Below, piece by piece: positions 1 through 5,019 of a DNA stretch of 5,208 nucleotides; within the stretch, counting starts at the first letter, position 1; every line of letters begins with the position of its first letter. The translations under genes were made by a program, and so were the position numbers. The notes beneath the pieces were generated by a model that was given only the letters and a program-made list of their open reading frames with translations, did not search any database and was not told the DNA's origin. Origin of the DNA: Nitriliruptorales bacterium (GTDB lineage: Bacteria > Actinomycetota > Nitriliruptoria > Euzebyales > Egibacteraceae); contig SKPY01000482.1 of assembly GCA_007119305.1 (NCBI GenBank), positions 1 through 5,208 of the forward strand, given 5' to 3'.

Positions 1-937
1 AGACCAGGCGCCGGGGACAGGCAACGGCGCGGCCCGCGGGGGCCGCCCGCTCGCCAAGCCCCCGGTCCGCAAGCTCGCGAAGGACCTCGGGGTCGATCTC
101 GCGTCAGTGCCCGGATCAGGACCGGACGGCATCGTCACCCGCGAGGACGTCGAGGCCTTCGCCCAGCGCGAGGCAGCCCCGCCGGAGCCCGAGCCCGCGC
201 CCGCGGCGCCGCCGGTGACCGCTCCCCGAGCGCCCAGCGAGGACCTCGTGGAGCGGCAGCCGTTCAAGGGCATCCGCAAGACGATCGCCGCGCAGATGGC
301 GCGCTCACGCACGGAGATCCCCGAGGCCGTCGCGTGGGTGGACGTCGACGCGACCGACCTGGTGGCGGTCCGCGCCGAGCTCGACGCCGCGCACGAGGAG
401 ACCAAGGTCACCCCGCTGGCGATCATCCTGCGCGCCTGCGTCGCCGGGCTGCGACGCTTCCCCCAGGTGAACAGCCGCCTCGACACGGAGGCCGGGGAGA
501 TCGTCGTGCAGCGGTTCGTGAACCTCGGCGTCGCCGTGCAGACCGACGCGGGTCTCATGGTCCCGGTCATCGAGCGCGCCGACACCCTGTCGACCCTCGA
601 GATCGCCGCCAGCCTGAACCGGCTGGCTACGGGTGCCAGGCAGCGCAGCCTCGCGCCCGACGAGCTGCGCGGCTCGACCTTCACGGTCAGCAACTACGGG
701 GCGTTCGGGGTCGACGGCGGCGACATGGTCATCAACTACCCGGAGGCGGCGATCCTCGGGGTCGGGCGCATCACCGACAAGCCGTGGGTGGTGGACGGCG
801 AGCTCGCGGTCCGCAAGGTCATGCAGCTGTCGATCGCCTTCGACCACCGCATCTGCGACGGCGGTGACGCCGCCGGGTTCCTGCGCTACGTGGCTGACCT
901 CGTGGAGTCGCCGACGAAGCTGCTGGGGGCGCTGTGA
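1..937 (+). CDS. 2-oxoacid dehydrogenase E2 acyltransferase, C-terminal part (5' end outside window)
   Basis: The reading frame is open from base 2, so this is the 3' part of a longer gene; an internal GTG at 107 is not the real start because conserved domain sequence precedes it. Numbering codons from base 2, residues 20-55 are a peripheral subunit-binding domain (PPVRKLAKDLGVDL, then the GSGPDGIVTREDV signature), which in this family docks E1 and/or E3. An Ala/Pro/Glu-rich linker follows (about 56-82), then the acyltransferase core (about 83-311). The core carries the catalytic signature DHRICDG, with His282 and Asp286, and the NYGAFGVDGG and PEAAILGVG segments typical of the fold. The family transfers an acyl group from lipoyl-lysine to CoA in the cytoplasmic pyruvate, branched-chain 2-oxoacid or 2-oxoglutarate dehydrogenase complexes. 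The lipoyl domain must lie upstream, off the window. Substrate cannot be decided here; a branched-chain or pyruvate E2 is most likely. Its stop overlaps the start of the cupin gene. Confidence 0.95.
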   Translation, partial: DQAPGTGNGAARGGRPLAKPPVRKLAKDLGVDLASVPGSGPDGIVTREDVEAFAQREAAPPEPEPAPAAPPVTAPRAPSEDLVERQPFKGIRKTIAAQMARSRTEIPEAVAWVDVDATDLVAVRAELDAAHEETKVTPLAIILRACVAGLRRFPQVNSRLDTEAGEIVVQRFVNLGVAVQTDAGLMVPVIERADTLSTLEIAASLNRLATGARQRSLAPDELRGSTFTVSNYGAFGVDGGDMVINYPEAAILGVGRITDKPWVVDGELAVRKVMQLSIAFDHRICDGGDAAGFLRYVADLVESPTKLLGAL

Positions 938-1275
938 TGCGTGATCGCAAGGTGCACCTGCGCGCGTCGCTGGAGCGGCTCACCGAGGCCTGGGCGCCCG
1001 AGACCGTCGCGCACGTGAACGACTACGACGTGCGGGTCGCGAAGCTGCACGGCACCTACCACTGGCATCGCCACGGCGACACCGACGAGCTGTTCCTGTG
1101 CCTCCGGGGCGGGCTCATCATCCAGCTGCGCGACCCGGTCCGGGAGGTCGTGCTCACCGAGGACGAGCTCTACGTCGTCCCTCGCGGCGTGGAGCACCGG
1201 CCGATCGCCCACGAGGAAGCGCACGTGCTGCTGTTCGAACCGCGCACGACCGACCCGGCAGGGGATCCGCCGTGA
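937..1275 (+). CDS. Small single-domain cupin protein
   Basis: A 112-residue protein that is one cupin beta-barrel. Motif 1 fits G(X)5HXH(X)4E(X)6G: His44, His46, Glu51, Gly58, in HWHRHGDTDELF. Motif 2 shows Pro82, Gly84 and His87 (VVPRGVEHRP). His44, His46, Glu51 and His87 are therefore the expected metal ligands (Fe, Mn, Zn or Ni, not decidable here). No signal peptide or second domain is visible, so it is probably cytoplasmic. The start is either ATG 937, sharing one base with the E2 stop, or GTG 934, a 4-nt GTGA overlap; a G-run at 925-929 sits 7 or 4 nt upstream. ATG is preferred for codon and spacing. Cupins of this size include sugar or small-molecule isomerases, dioxygenases and pure binding proteins, and nothing in the sequence selects one. 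Overlap with E2 upstream and with the caspase-like gene downstream implies one transcript and coupled translation. Confidence 0.9.
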   Translation: MRDRKVHLRASLERLTEAWAPETVAHVNDYDVRVAKLHGTYHWHRHGDTDELFLCLRGGLIIQLRDPVREVVLTEDELYVVPRGVEHRPIAHEEAHVLLFEPRTTDPAGDPP

Positions 1276-2426
1276 CCGCCCGTCGCGGCGAGCAGGATGC
1301 GTGGCCGCGCACCTGGTTCGTCGCGGCGCTCGCGCTCACGTTGGCGGTGCTGCTCGGCGGCGGTGCACCGCTGCTGGGCGCGGACCCCGCGCCTCGGGTC
1401 GGCTTCGACGCCGAGGCCGTGCGCCATGAGCTCGCGCTGCTGCCCGCGGACCCGGCGCCCCGGGTCGGCTTCGACGCCGAGGCGGTACGCCGTGAGCTCG
1501 CGCTGCTGACCCGGCCGCCCGACCGGGCGGTCGTCCCCGACGACGAGGCCTGGGTGGCCGCAGCCGCGCGGGTGGTCGACGCGGAGTGGCTCGCGGCGAT
1601 CGACGTCGTGCCCCAGCGAGCGCTCGCCGTTCCGCCGCAATCGCCCGACAGCGCCGAGCTGTTCGCGGAGGAGTTCCCCAGCCAGGCCGCTGCCAGGCAG
1701 CGCGAGGGCGACCCCGCCACGTTCCACTGGGCGGTGCTGGTCGGCGTCAACACCTACCAGGGGGCCGGCAACACCTTCGGCTCCGTGCCCGACGCGCAGA
1801 TCCTGCACGACGAGCTGCGTGCCCGTGGGTGGCGAGACGACCACATCCTCGTCTTGACCGACAGGCAGGCCACGGGCGAGCGGATCGTCCGGGCGCTCGA
1901 GTGGCTGGCGCGCACGACCGACGAGCGCTCGACGGTGGTGTTCAGCATGAGCGGGCACATCCGCCACCGCGCCGGGGTCAGCGCCCTGTGGCCGACCGAC
2001 AGCCGCTACATCTGGGCGGGGGAGCTGGGCGCCCTGCTCGAGCCGATCCGCGCCGACAAGATGTGGCTGTCGTTCCAGGGGTGCCACGCAGCGGGGCTGG
2101 CTGCGCCCGGGGTCGAAGGCGACAACCGGGTCGTGACGTACTCCTCCCACGCCCACGAGAAGTCGTTCGAGGATCCCGAGACCCGGCAGTCGCTGCAGGG
2201 CTTCTACATGTTCACCGAGGGGATCCGCGACGGGTGGGGAGACAGGAGAGGCGCCGCCGACGGCCGCACGAGCGTGCAGGAGGCGTTCGCGTGGGGTGCT
2301 CCCCGGGCCGCAATCCGCAGCTCCGGGCGGCAGCAGCCCGTCATGGTCGACGGGCTGGACCGTCCGTTCCACCTCGAGATCGAGCCGGTCGCCGAGACCG
2401 TCCCAGCCTCGGTGCGCGAGCGCTGA
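1272..2426 (+). CDS. Probable exported caspase-like (C14-type) cysteine peptidase
   Basis: A 384-residue protein starting at GTG 1272, which overlaps the cupin stop as GTGA; AGGGG at 1260-1264 is a ribosome binding site at 7 nt. Upstream in-frame codons would run through the cupin gene and are rejected. Residues 11-36 form an Arg-flanked hydrophobic stretch (LALTLAVLLGGG core) that looks like a signal peptide or N-terminal anchor, with possible cleavage after Ala37. A 22-residue unit is then repeated (37-58, 59-80). After a charged linker the caspase-like p20 fold begins near 152: strand WAVLVGVNTY, the PDAQILHDELRARGW helix, the HILVLTDRQAT strand, then the dyad His229 in VVFSMSGHIRHR and Cys271 in WLSFQGCHAAGLA. 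The usual motifs are SGHG and D-A/S-C-x-S-G, so both flanks deviate although His and Cys are kept. It may be an active cysteine endopeptidase or a degenerate relative. Substrate is unknown. Its export signal argues against an intracellular defence effector. Confidence 0.8.
   Translation: MTARRGEQDAWPRTWFVAALALTLAVLLGGGAPLLGADPAPRVGFDAEAVRHELALLPADPAPRVGFDAEAVRRELALLTRPPDRAVVPDDEAWVAAAARVVDAEWLAAIDVVPQRALAVPPQSPDSAELFAEEFPSQAAARQREGDPATFHWAVLVGVNTYQGAGNTFGSVPDAQILHDELRARGWRDDHILVLTDRQATGERIVRALEWLARTTDERSTVVFSMSGHIRHRAGVSALWPTDSRYIWAGELGALLEPIRADKMWLSFQGCHAAGLAAPGVEGDNRVVTYSSHAHEKSFEDPETRQSLQGFYMFTEGIRDGWGDRRGAADGRTSVQEAFAWGAPRAAIRSSGRQQPVMVDGLDRPFHLEIEPVAETVPASVRER
1380..1511 (+). repeat. 66-bp in-frame tandem duplication inside the caspase-like gene
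   Basis: Two direct units, 1380-1445 and 1446-1511, match at 60 of 66 bases by my alignment. They encode two 22-residue copies of ADPAPRVGFDAEAVR-x-ELALL differing at only two residues (His/Arg at position 16, Pro/Thr at position 22). Four of the six base changes are synonymous. The unit sits between the signal segment and the catalytic domain and looks like a short Pro-containing turn followed by an amphipathic helix. The copies were probably produced by recent in-frame duplication. Confidence 0.95.
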
Positions 2427-2555
2427 CGGGCCCGGGACCTCCACGCCCGCGGCAGCCGGCGCGCTGACGCGGCCGGCCGGGTGACCGCCCGCCTTGCGCT
2501 CGGTCCGCGTGGGACGGCACCCTGCCGGTGGACTCCTGCTCACCTGGCGAGGCGG
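2427..2555. other. Intergenic region between caspase-like and phosphate-transporter genes
   Basis: A 129-bp GC-rich spacer, the longest coding-free stretch of the window. It holds a stem-loop candidate at 2455-2477 and a small hairpin CGGCA-ccc-TGCCG at 2515-2527. TTGCGC at 2494-2499 resembles a -35 box, but no TANNNT hexamer lies at a suitable distance, so I do not call a promoter. A transporter promoter is nevertheless expected here if the caspase-like operon ends upstream. Confidence 0.5.
2455..2477 (+). terminator. Stem-loop after the caspase-like gene, possible terminator
   Basis: GCCGGC at 2455-2460 pairs with GCCGGC at 2472-2477, and the inner GCG/CGC (2461-2463 with 2468-2470) extends this to nine pairs around a CTGA loop, with a single bulged G at 2471. 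It begins 29 nt after the stop codon. No U-tract follows, so it would be a non-canonical terminator of the kind proposed in high-GC bacteria. GC-rich DNA produces such stems by chance, hence low confidence. Confidence 0.3.
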
Positions 2556-3728
2556 ATGCAGCCCACCGACCCCACCCCAGAGCCCGACCGCGCGCGCAGC
2601 CGGCGGGCTGCCCGCTACCTCAGCCGGCGGGAGCGCTTCCTGCGGCTCCTGGCGCTGTTCGCGTTGCTCTACGCCTTCCTCGTCGCGGTCGACGCGCTCG
2701 GCACCGGCATCGGGGGGCTGGGCGCCGACGCGACCGACCAGCTGTTCCGGGGCATCGACCGGCCGCTCGTGGGTCTGTTCGTCGGCATCCTCGCCACCGT
2801 GCTGGCGCAGTCGTCGTCGGTCACGACCGCCACGGTGGTCGGCATGGTCGGGACGGGCGTCATCGGCGTCGGGGACGCGGTGTTCGTCGTCATGGGGGCC
2901 AACGTGGGGACGACGATCACGAACACCCTCGCGTCCGTCGGCAGCATCCGCCGCAGCGAGGAGTTCCGGCGCGCGTTCACCGGCGCGACCATGCATGACG
3001 TGTTCAACCTGGCCAGCGTCGCGGTCCTCGCGCCGCTCGAGGTGGCCACGGGGATCCTGTCGCGCACGGCGGTCGTGCTGAGCGGGCCGTTCGGCGACAT
3101 CGCCACCGGGGAGTTCCGCAGCCCCGCCAAGGCCCTCGTCGCGGGCGCCACCGGGGCGCTCGAAGGGGCTGCCGTGGCGCTCGCCGGTGAGACGGCCCTC
3201 GCGTCCATCCTGCTCATCCTGGCCGCCGTCGGGCTGATCTTCGGCACCCTGTTCGGCATCACCCGCACCATGCGGGCGGTCATCGCGGGGCCGGCGGAGC
3301 GCTCGCTCAACGCGGTGCTCGGCCGCGCGGGCGTGCTCGGCATCATCGTCGGGGCCGTCCTCACCGTGTCGGTGCAGTCGTCGAGCATCGCCACCTCGCT
3401 GCTGATCCCGATGATCGCTGCCGGCGTGCTGAGCCTCGACAACGCCTATCCCATCACCCTGGGAGCGAACCTCGGCACGACGATCACGGCGCTGCTCGCC
3501 GCCCTGGCGGTCGACCGCATCGAAGGGCTGCAGATCGCAATTGTGCACCTGCTGTTCAACCTCGGCGGGCTGGCGATCTTCTACCCTGTGCCCTGGCTGC
3601 GCCGCCTCCCCCTGCGGCTCGCCAGGCGGCTGGGCGCCCTCGCCGTCCGGCGGCGGGTCGCGGTGATCGTGTACATCATGTTGGGGTTCTACGCGGTGCC
3701 GCTGGTGGGGATCCTGCTGCTGCGCTAG
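2556..3728 (+). CDS. Na+/phosphate cotransporter family protein (NptA/YjbB type, no fused PhoU domain)
   Basis: A 390-residue polytopic membrane protein of the Na/Pi-cotransporter (PF02690-like) family, expected to couple Na+ entry to phosphate movement across the cytoplasmic membrane. Two half-repeats are plain: QSSS at 85-88 with GANVGTT at 114-120, and QSSS at 274-277 with GANLGTT at 303-309, both pairs 29 residues apart. Each is followed by an H-x-x-F-N element (His147, His331). Hydrophobic segments are seen near 29-46, 70-84, 89-105, 151-171, 214-236, 259-273, 278-295, 327-345 and 368-389. The first 30 residues are Arg-rich and cytoplasmic-like. I chose ATG 2556 because GAGG lies at 2549-2552, though spacing is short (3 nt); GTG 2481 would add 25 residues but has no ribosome binding site. 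The C-terminal PhoU domain of E. coli YjbB is absent and a separate PhoU-like gene follows. Transport direction cannot be read from sequence. Confidence 0.93.
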   Translation: MQPTDPTPEPDRARSRRAARYLSRRERFLRLLALFALLYAFLVAVDALGTGIGGLGADATDQLFRGIDRPLVGLFVGILATVLAQSSSVTTATVVGMVGTGVIGVGDAVFVVMGANVGTTITNTLASVGSIRRSEEFRRAFTGATMHDVFNLASVAVLAPLEVATGILSRTAVVLSGPFGDIATGEFRSPAKALVAGATGALEGAAVALAGETALASILLILAAVGLIFGTLFGITRTMRAVIAGPAERSLNAVLGRAGVLGIIVGAVLTVSVQSSSIATSLLIPMIAAGVLSLDNAYPITLGANLGTTITALLAALAVDRIEGLQIAIVHLLFNLGGLAIFYPVPWLRRLPLRLARRLGALAVRRRVAVIVYIMLGFYAVPLVGILLLR

Positions 3729-3732
3729 CGCA
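3721..3732. promoter_or_regulatory. 12-bp perfect palindrome over the transporter stop codon
   Basis: TGCGCTAGCGCA reads the same on both strands and contains the transporter's TAG stop (3726-3728). It lies about where the -35 region would fall for the TAGGGT box at 3752-3757. It could be a dimeric-regulator operator, or chance in GC-rich coding DNA. Confidence 0.3.
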
Positions 3733-3751
3733 CGCACCGGGCCACAAGCGG

Positions 3752-3774
3752 TAGGGTGCATGGACTGAGGAGGG
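3752..3774 (+). promoter_or_regulatory. Candidate -10 box and Shine-Dalgarno of the PhoU-like gene
   Basis: TAGGGT at 3752-3757 fits the actinobacterial -10 pattern TANNNT. Transcription would start near A3764, giving a leader of about 14 nt that contains the strong ribosome binding site GAGGAGGG (3767-3774), 3 nt before ATG 3778. No recognisable TTGACA-like -35 is present (GCGCAC at that place). It may be an internal promoter allowing the PhoU-like gene to be expressed apart from the transporter. Confidence 0.4.
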
Positions 3775-3777
3775 CGC

Positions 3778-4446
3778 ATGTTCAAGTGGCTGCGTGGCAC
3801 GGGCGATGGCCTCGCCGGGGTCGAGGAGCGCTTCGGTGGCATGCTGAGCGACGGTCGCCACGTGTTCGACCTCGCGATGGCCGCCCGGCTCGGCGGCGCC
3901 GACCCGGAGTCGATCAAGGACACCCTGCACGAGACGGAGGAGCGCACCGACGAGGCCGAGCGTGAGATCCGCCGCAGGGTCATCGTCCACGCCAGCGTGC
4001 ACGGTGCGGGCGACCTCTCCGCGTGCCTCATGTACATGAGCATCGCCAAGGACGCCGAGCGGATCGCGGACCTGTCGAAGAACCTGTTCGAGCTGGCGCA
4101 GGCGGTGGGGCCGCCGCCTGCGGGAGAGCTGCGCGACGACCTCATCGCCACCCGCGACAAGGTCTCCCCGATGATCGTGGAGGCCGCGCGGATCTTCGCC
4201 GACGACGACCGCGAGGCTGCTCAGGACTTCATCGAGCGTGCTCGCGCGGTGCAGCAGCACTGCATGGGCTGGATCGTCCGGCTGGTGCGTGAGCGGGTCG
4301 ACGTGCCCCAGCCGGCGGCGTCGGCCCTCACCTACCGGCACATGGCGCGGATCGCCGCGAACCTGCTGAACATCATCTCCGCGGTCGTGATGCCGCTCGA
4401 CCAGCTCGACTACCCCGACTGGGACGAGGGGGATCGCACGGACTGA
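3778..4446 (+). CDS. PhoU-like protein
   Basis: A 222-residue, mostly helical soluble protein with the two-repeat layout of PhoU, close to the family's usual length. The first repeat carries the signature YMSIAKDAERIADLSKNL (86-103), with Asp92, Glu94 and Asp98 as the expected acidic metal-cluster residues. The second has RHMARIAANLLNI (187-199), which aligns with the usual RH-x-ERI-x-D motif but has Ala in place of both Glu and Asp. PhoU proteins modulate phosphate uptake and signalling, typically with PstSCAB/PhoR or with Na/Pi transporters. Here the partner is most likely the transporter 49 bp upstream, making the pair a split version of YjbB. ATG 3778 has a strong GAGGAGGG site. The Asp/Glu-rich C-terminus overlaps the convergent ACT-domain gene by 37 bp. 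No Pst or two-component genes are seen in this window. Confidence 0.9.
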   Translation: MFKWLRGTGDGLAGVEERFGGMLSDGRHVFDLAMAARLGGADPESIKDTLHETEERTDEAEREIRRRVIVHASVHGAGDLSACLMYMSIAKDAERIADLSKNLFELAQAVGPPPAGELRDDLIATRDKVSPMIVEAARIFADDDREAAQDFIERARAVQQHCMGWIVRLVRERVDVPQPAASALTYRHMARIAANLLNIISAVVMPLDQLDYPDWDEGDRTD

Positions 4447-4970
4447 GGTGCGCCGGCCGCGGCGCGGCAGGCCCGCAGGATCGCCTCCGCCCGCCAGCGC
4501 TCGGTGCGCGTGAAGCGGTAGGTCCGCTCCGCCACGAGGCTGCGCTCCCCGAACGGGATGACGAGCCGCCGAGGGGCCTCGGGGGGCGTGTCGGCCGGGG
4601 CGGTCAGCCGCACGTCGTGGGCGCGCAGCAGCCCCCCGACGAGCGTCACGGCCGCAGCGTCTGGCGCTTGCGTCCCGGCGAGCACCGCTTCGAGGCCCAG
4701 CGCCATGCGCGTCACCGCGTCCCCCGGGTGACCGCGTGACGGGCCGACGTGCACGACCTCCACGTCCTTGACCGCAGCGATGCGCTCCAGGACGTCGCGC
4801 AGGTGCGCTTCCTCGGACAGGACGACCACGAGATCGTCGAGGGCGCGGCCGTCCTCGTGCTCGACGACGTCCACGGCCTGGATGTCGCCGCCGCCGGCTG
4901 CGATCGCCGCGGTGAGCGCCGCCAGCCCGCCAGGACGGTCGGGCATCGCGCAGCGCAGCATGACCTCCAT
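4410..4970 (-). CDS. ACT-domain protein with unassigned C-terminal half
   Basis: A 186-residue protein. Residues 2-75 look like an ACT domain: strand EVMLRCAMPDRPGGL, with the PDRPG turn and the Gly pair that in this family bind an amino acid or similar ligand, then a helix, the strand DIQAVDVVEH, DLVVVLS, a helix and VEVVHV. ACT domains are small-molecule sensors, usually attached to amino-acid enzymes or regulators. Residues 80-186 include an Ala/Leu-rich helical part, the strand-like RRLVIPFGERSLVAERTYRF and a basic helix (WRAEAILRACRAA); I recognise no family there. No catalytic domain is attached, so a stand-alone sensor or regulator is the cautious reading. ATG 4970 is chosen; no Shine-Dalgarno precedes it, but TAGCCT is placed for leaderless transcription. 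ATG 4961 is an alternative. The last 37 bp overlap the PhoU-like gene tail to tail. Confidence 0.8.
   Translation of the reverse strand: MEVMLRCAMPDRPGGLAALTAAIAAGGGDIQAVDVVEHEDGRALDDLVVVLSEEAHLRDVLERIAAVKDVEVVHVGPSRGHPGDAVTRMALGLEAVLAGTQAPDAAAVTLVGGLLRAHDVRLTAPADTPPEAPRRLVIPFGERSLVAERTYRFTRTERWRAEAILRACRAAAGAPQSVRSPSSQSG
4450..4465 (+). terminator. Hairpin just after the PhoU-like stop codon
   Basis: GCGCCG (4450-4455) pairs perfectly with CGGCGC (4460-4465) around a GCCG tetraloop, beginning 4 nt after the TGA at 4444-4446. No U-tract follows. It lies inside the 3' coding part of the opposing ACT-domain gene, so its bases are also constrained by that protein. It is a possible end for the + strand transcript, with weak support. 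Confidence 0.3.
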
Positions 4971-4976
4971 GCTGGC

Positions 4977-5008
4977 AGGCTACGCGGCCCGTGTTACGGG
5001 CGTGTGAA
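4977..5008 (-). promoter_or_regulatory. Candidate leaderless promoter of the ACT-domain gene
   Basis: On the - strand TTCACA (5008-5003) is followed 20 bp later by TAGCCT (4982-4977). From the end of TAGCCT there are 6 nt to the A of the ATG at 4970, so the expected transcription start coincides with the start codon. That fits the leaderless genes common in actinobacteria and the lack of a ribosome binding site. The 20-bp spacer is longer than the normal 16-18 bp. The pairing with TTCACA is therefore uncertain; the -10 box is the better supported half. Confidence 0.4.
4987..5001. promoter_or_regulatory. Inverted repeat in the divergent intergenic region, possible operator
   Basis: GCCCGTgttACGGGC has perfect 6-bp arms and a 3-nt centre. 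It lies in the 49-bp gap between the two divergent genes, inside the 20-bp spacer of the - strand promoter candidate and just upstream of the Shine-Dalgarno of the LOG-like gene. A dimeric regulator here could control both genes. No regulator gene is visible in the window. Confidence 0.4.
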
Positions 5009-5015
5009 GGAGGTG
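5007..5015 (+). promoter_or_regulatory. Strong Shine-Dalgarno of the LOG-like gene
   Basis: AAGGAGGTG is an almost ideal anti-16S sequence, with GGAGG ending 6 nt before ATG 5020. It fixes the start of the truncated gene at the right edge. No TANNNT box at a suitable distance is seen for the + strand. Confidence 0.85.
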
Positions 5016-5019
5016 CCGG

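Noticed and set aside
107..109. GTG 107 as the start of the E2 gene.
   Set aside because: It sits inside the subunit-binding domain; the conserved PPVRKLAKDLG part is encoded upstream in the same open frame back to base 2.
1098..1271. An N-terminal extension of the caspase-like protein by 58 codons.
   Set aside because: This part is an alternate frame of the cupin gene and is low-complexity; GTG 1272 has a ribosome binding site and is followed directly by a signal-like segment.
1272..2426. The caspase-like gene as an anti-phage or cell-suicide effector.
   Set aside because: It has a probable export signal, and there is no partner nuclease, CRISPR, NLR/STAND, gasdermin or CHAT gene in the window; its neighbours are metabolic.
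2481..2555. GTG 2481 as start of the Na/Pi transporter.
   Set aside because: No Shine-Dalgarno precedes it and the extra 25 residues look unlike the family; ATG 2556 has GAGG upstream.
1170..4160. A 996-codon stop-free antisense frame on the - strand.
   Set aside because: It lies opposite the cupin, caspase-like, transporter and PhoU-like genes, whose family motifs are clear. High GC with biased third positions removes stop codons from the opposite strand; the translation is low-complexity and Arg/Pro/Gly/Ala-rich with no domain, and it crosses gene boundaries.
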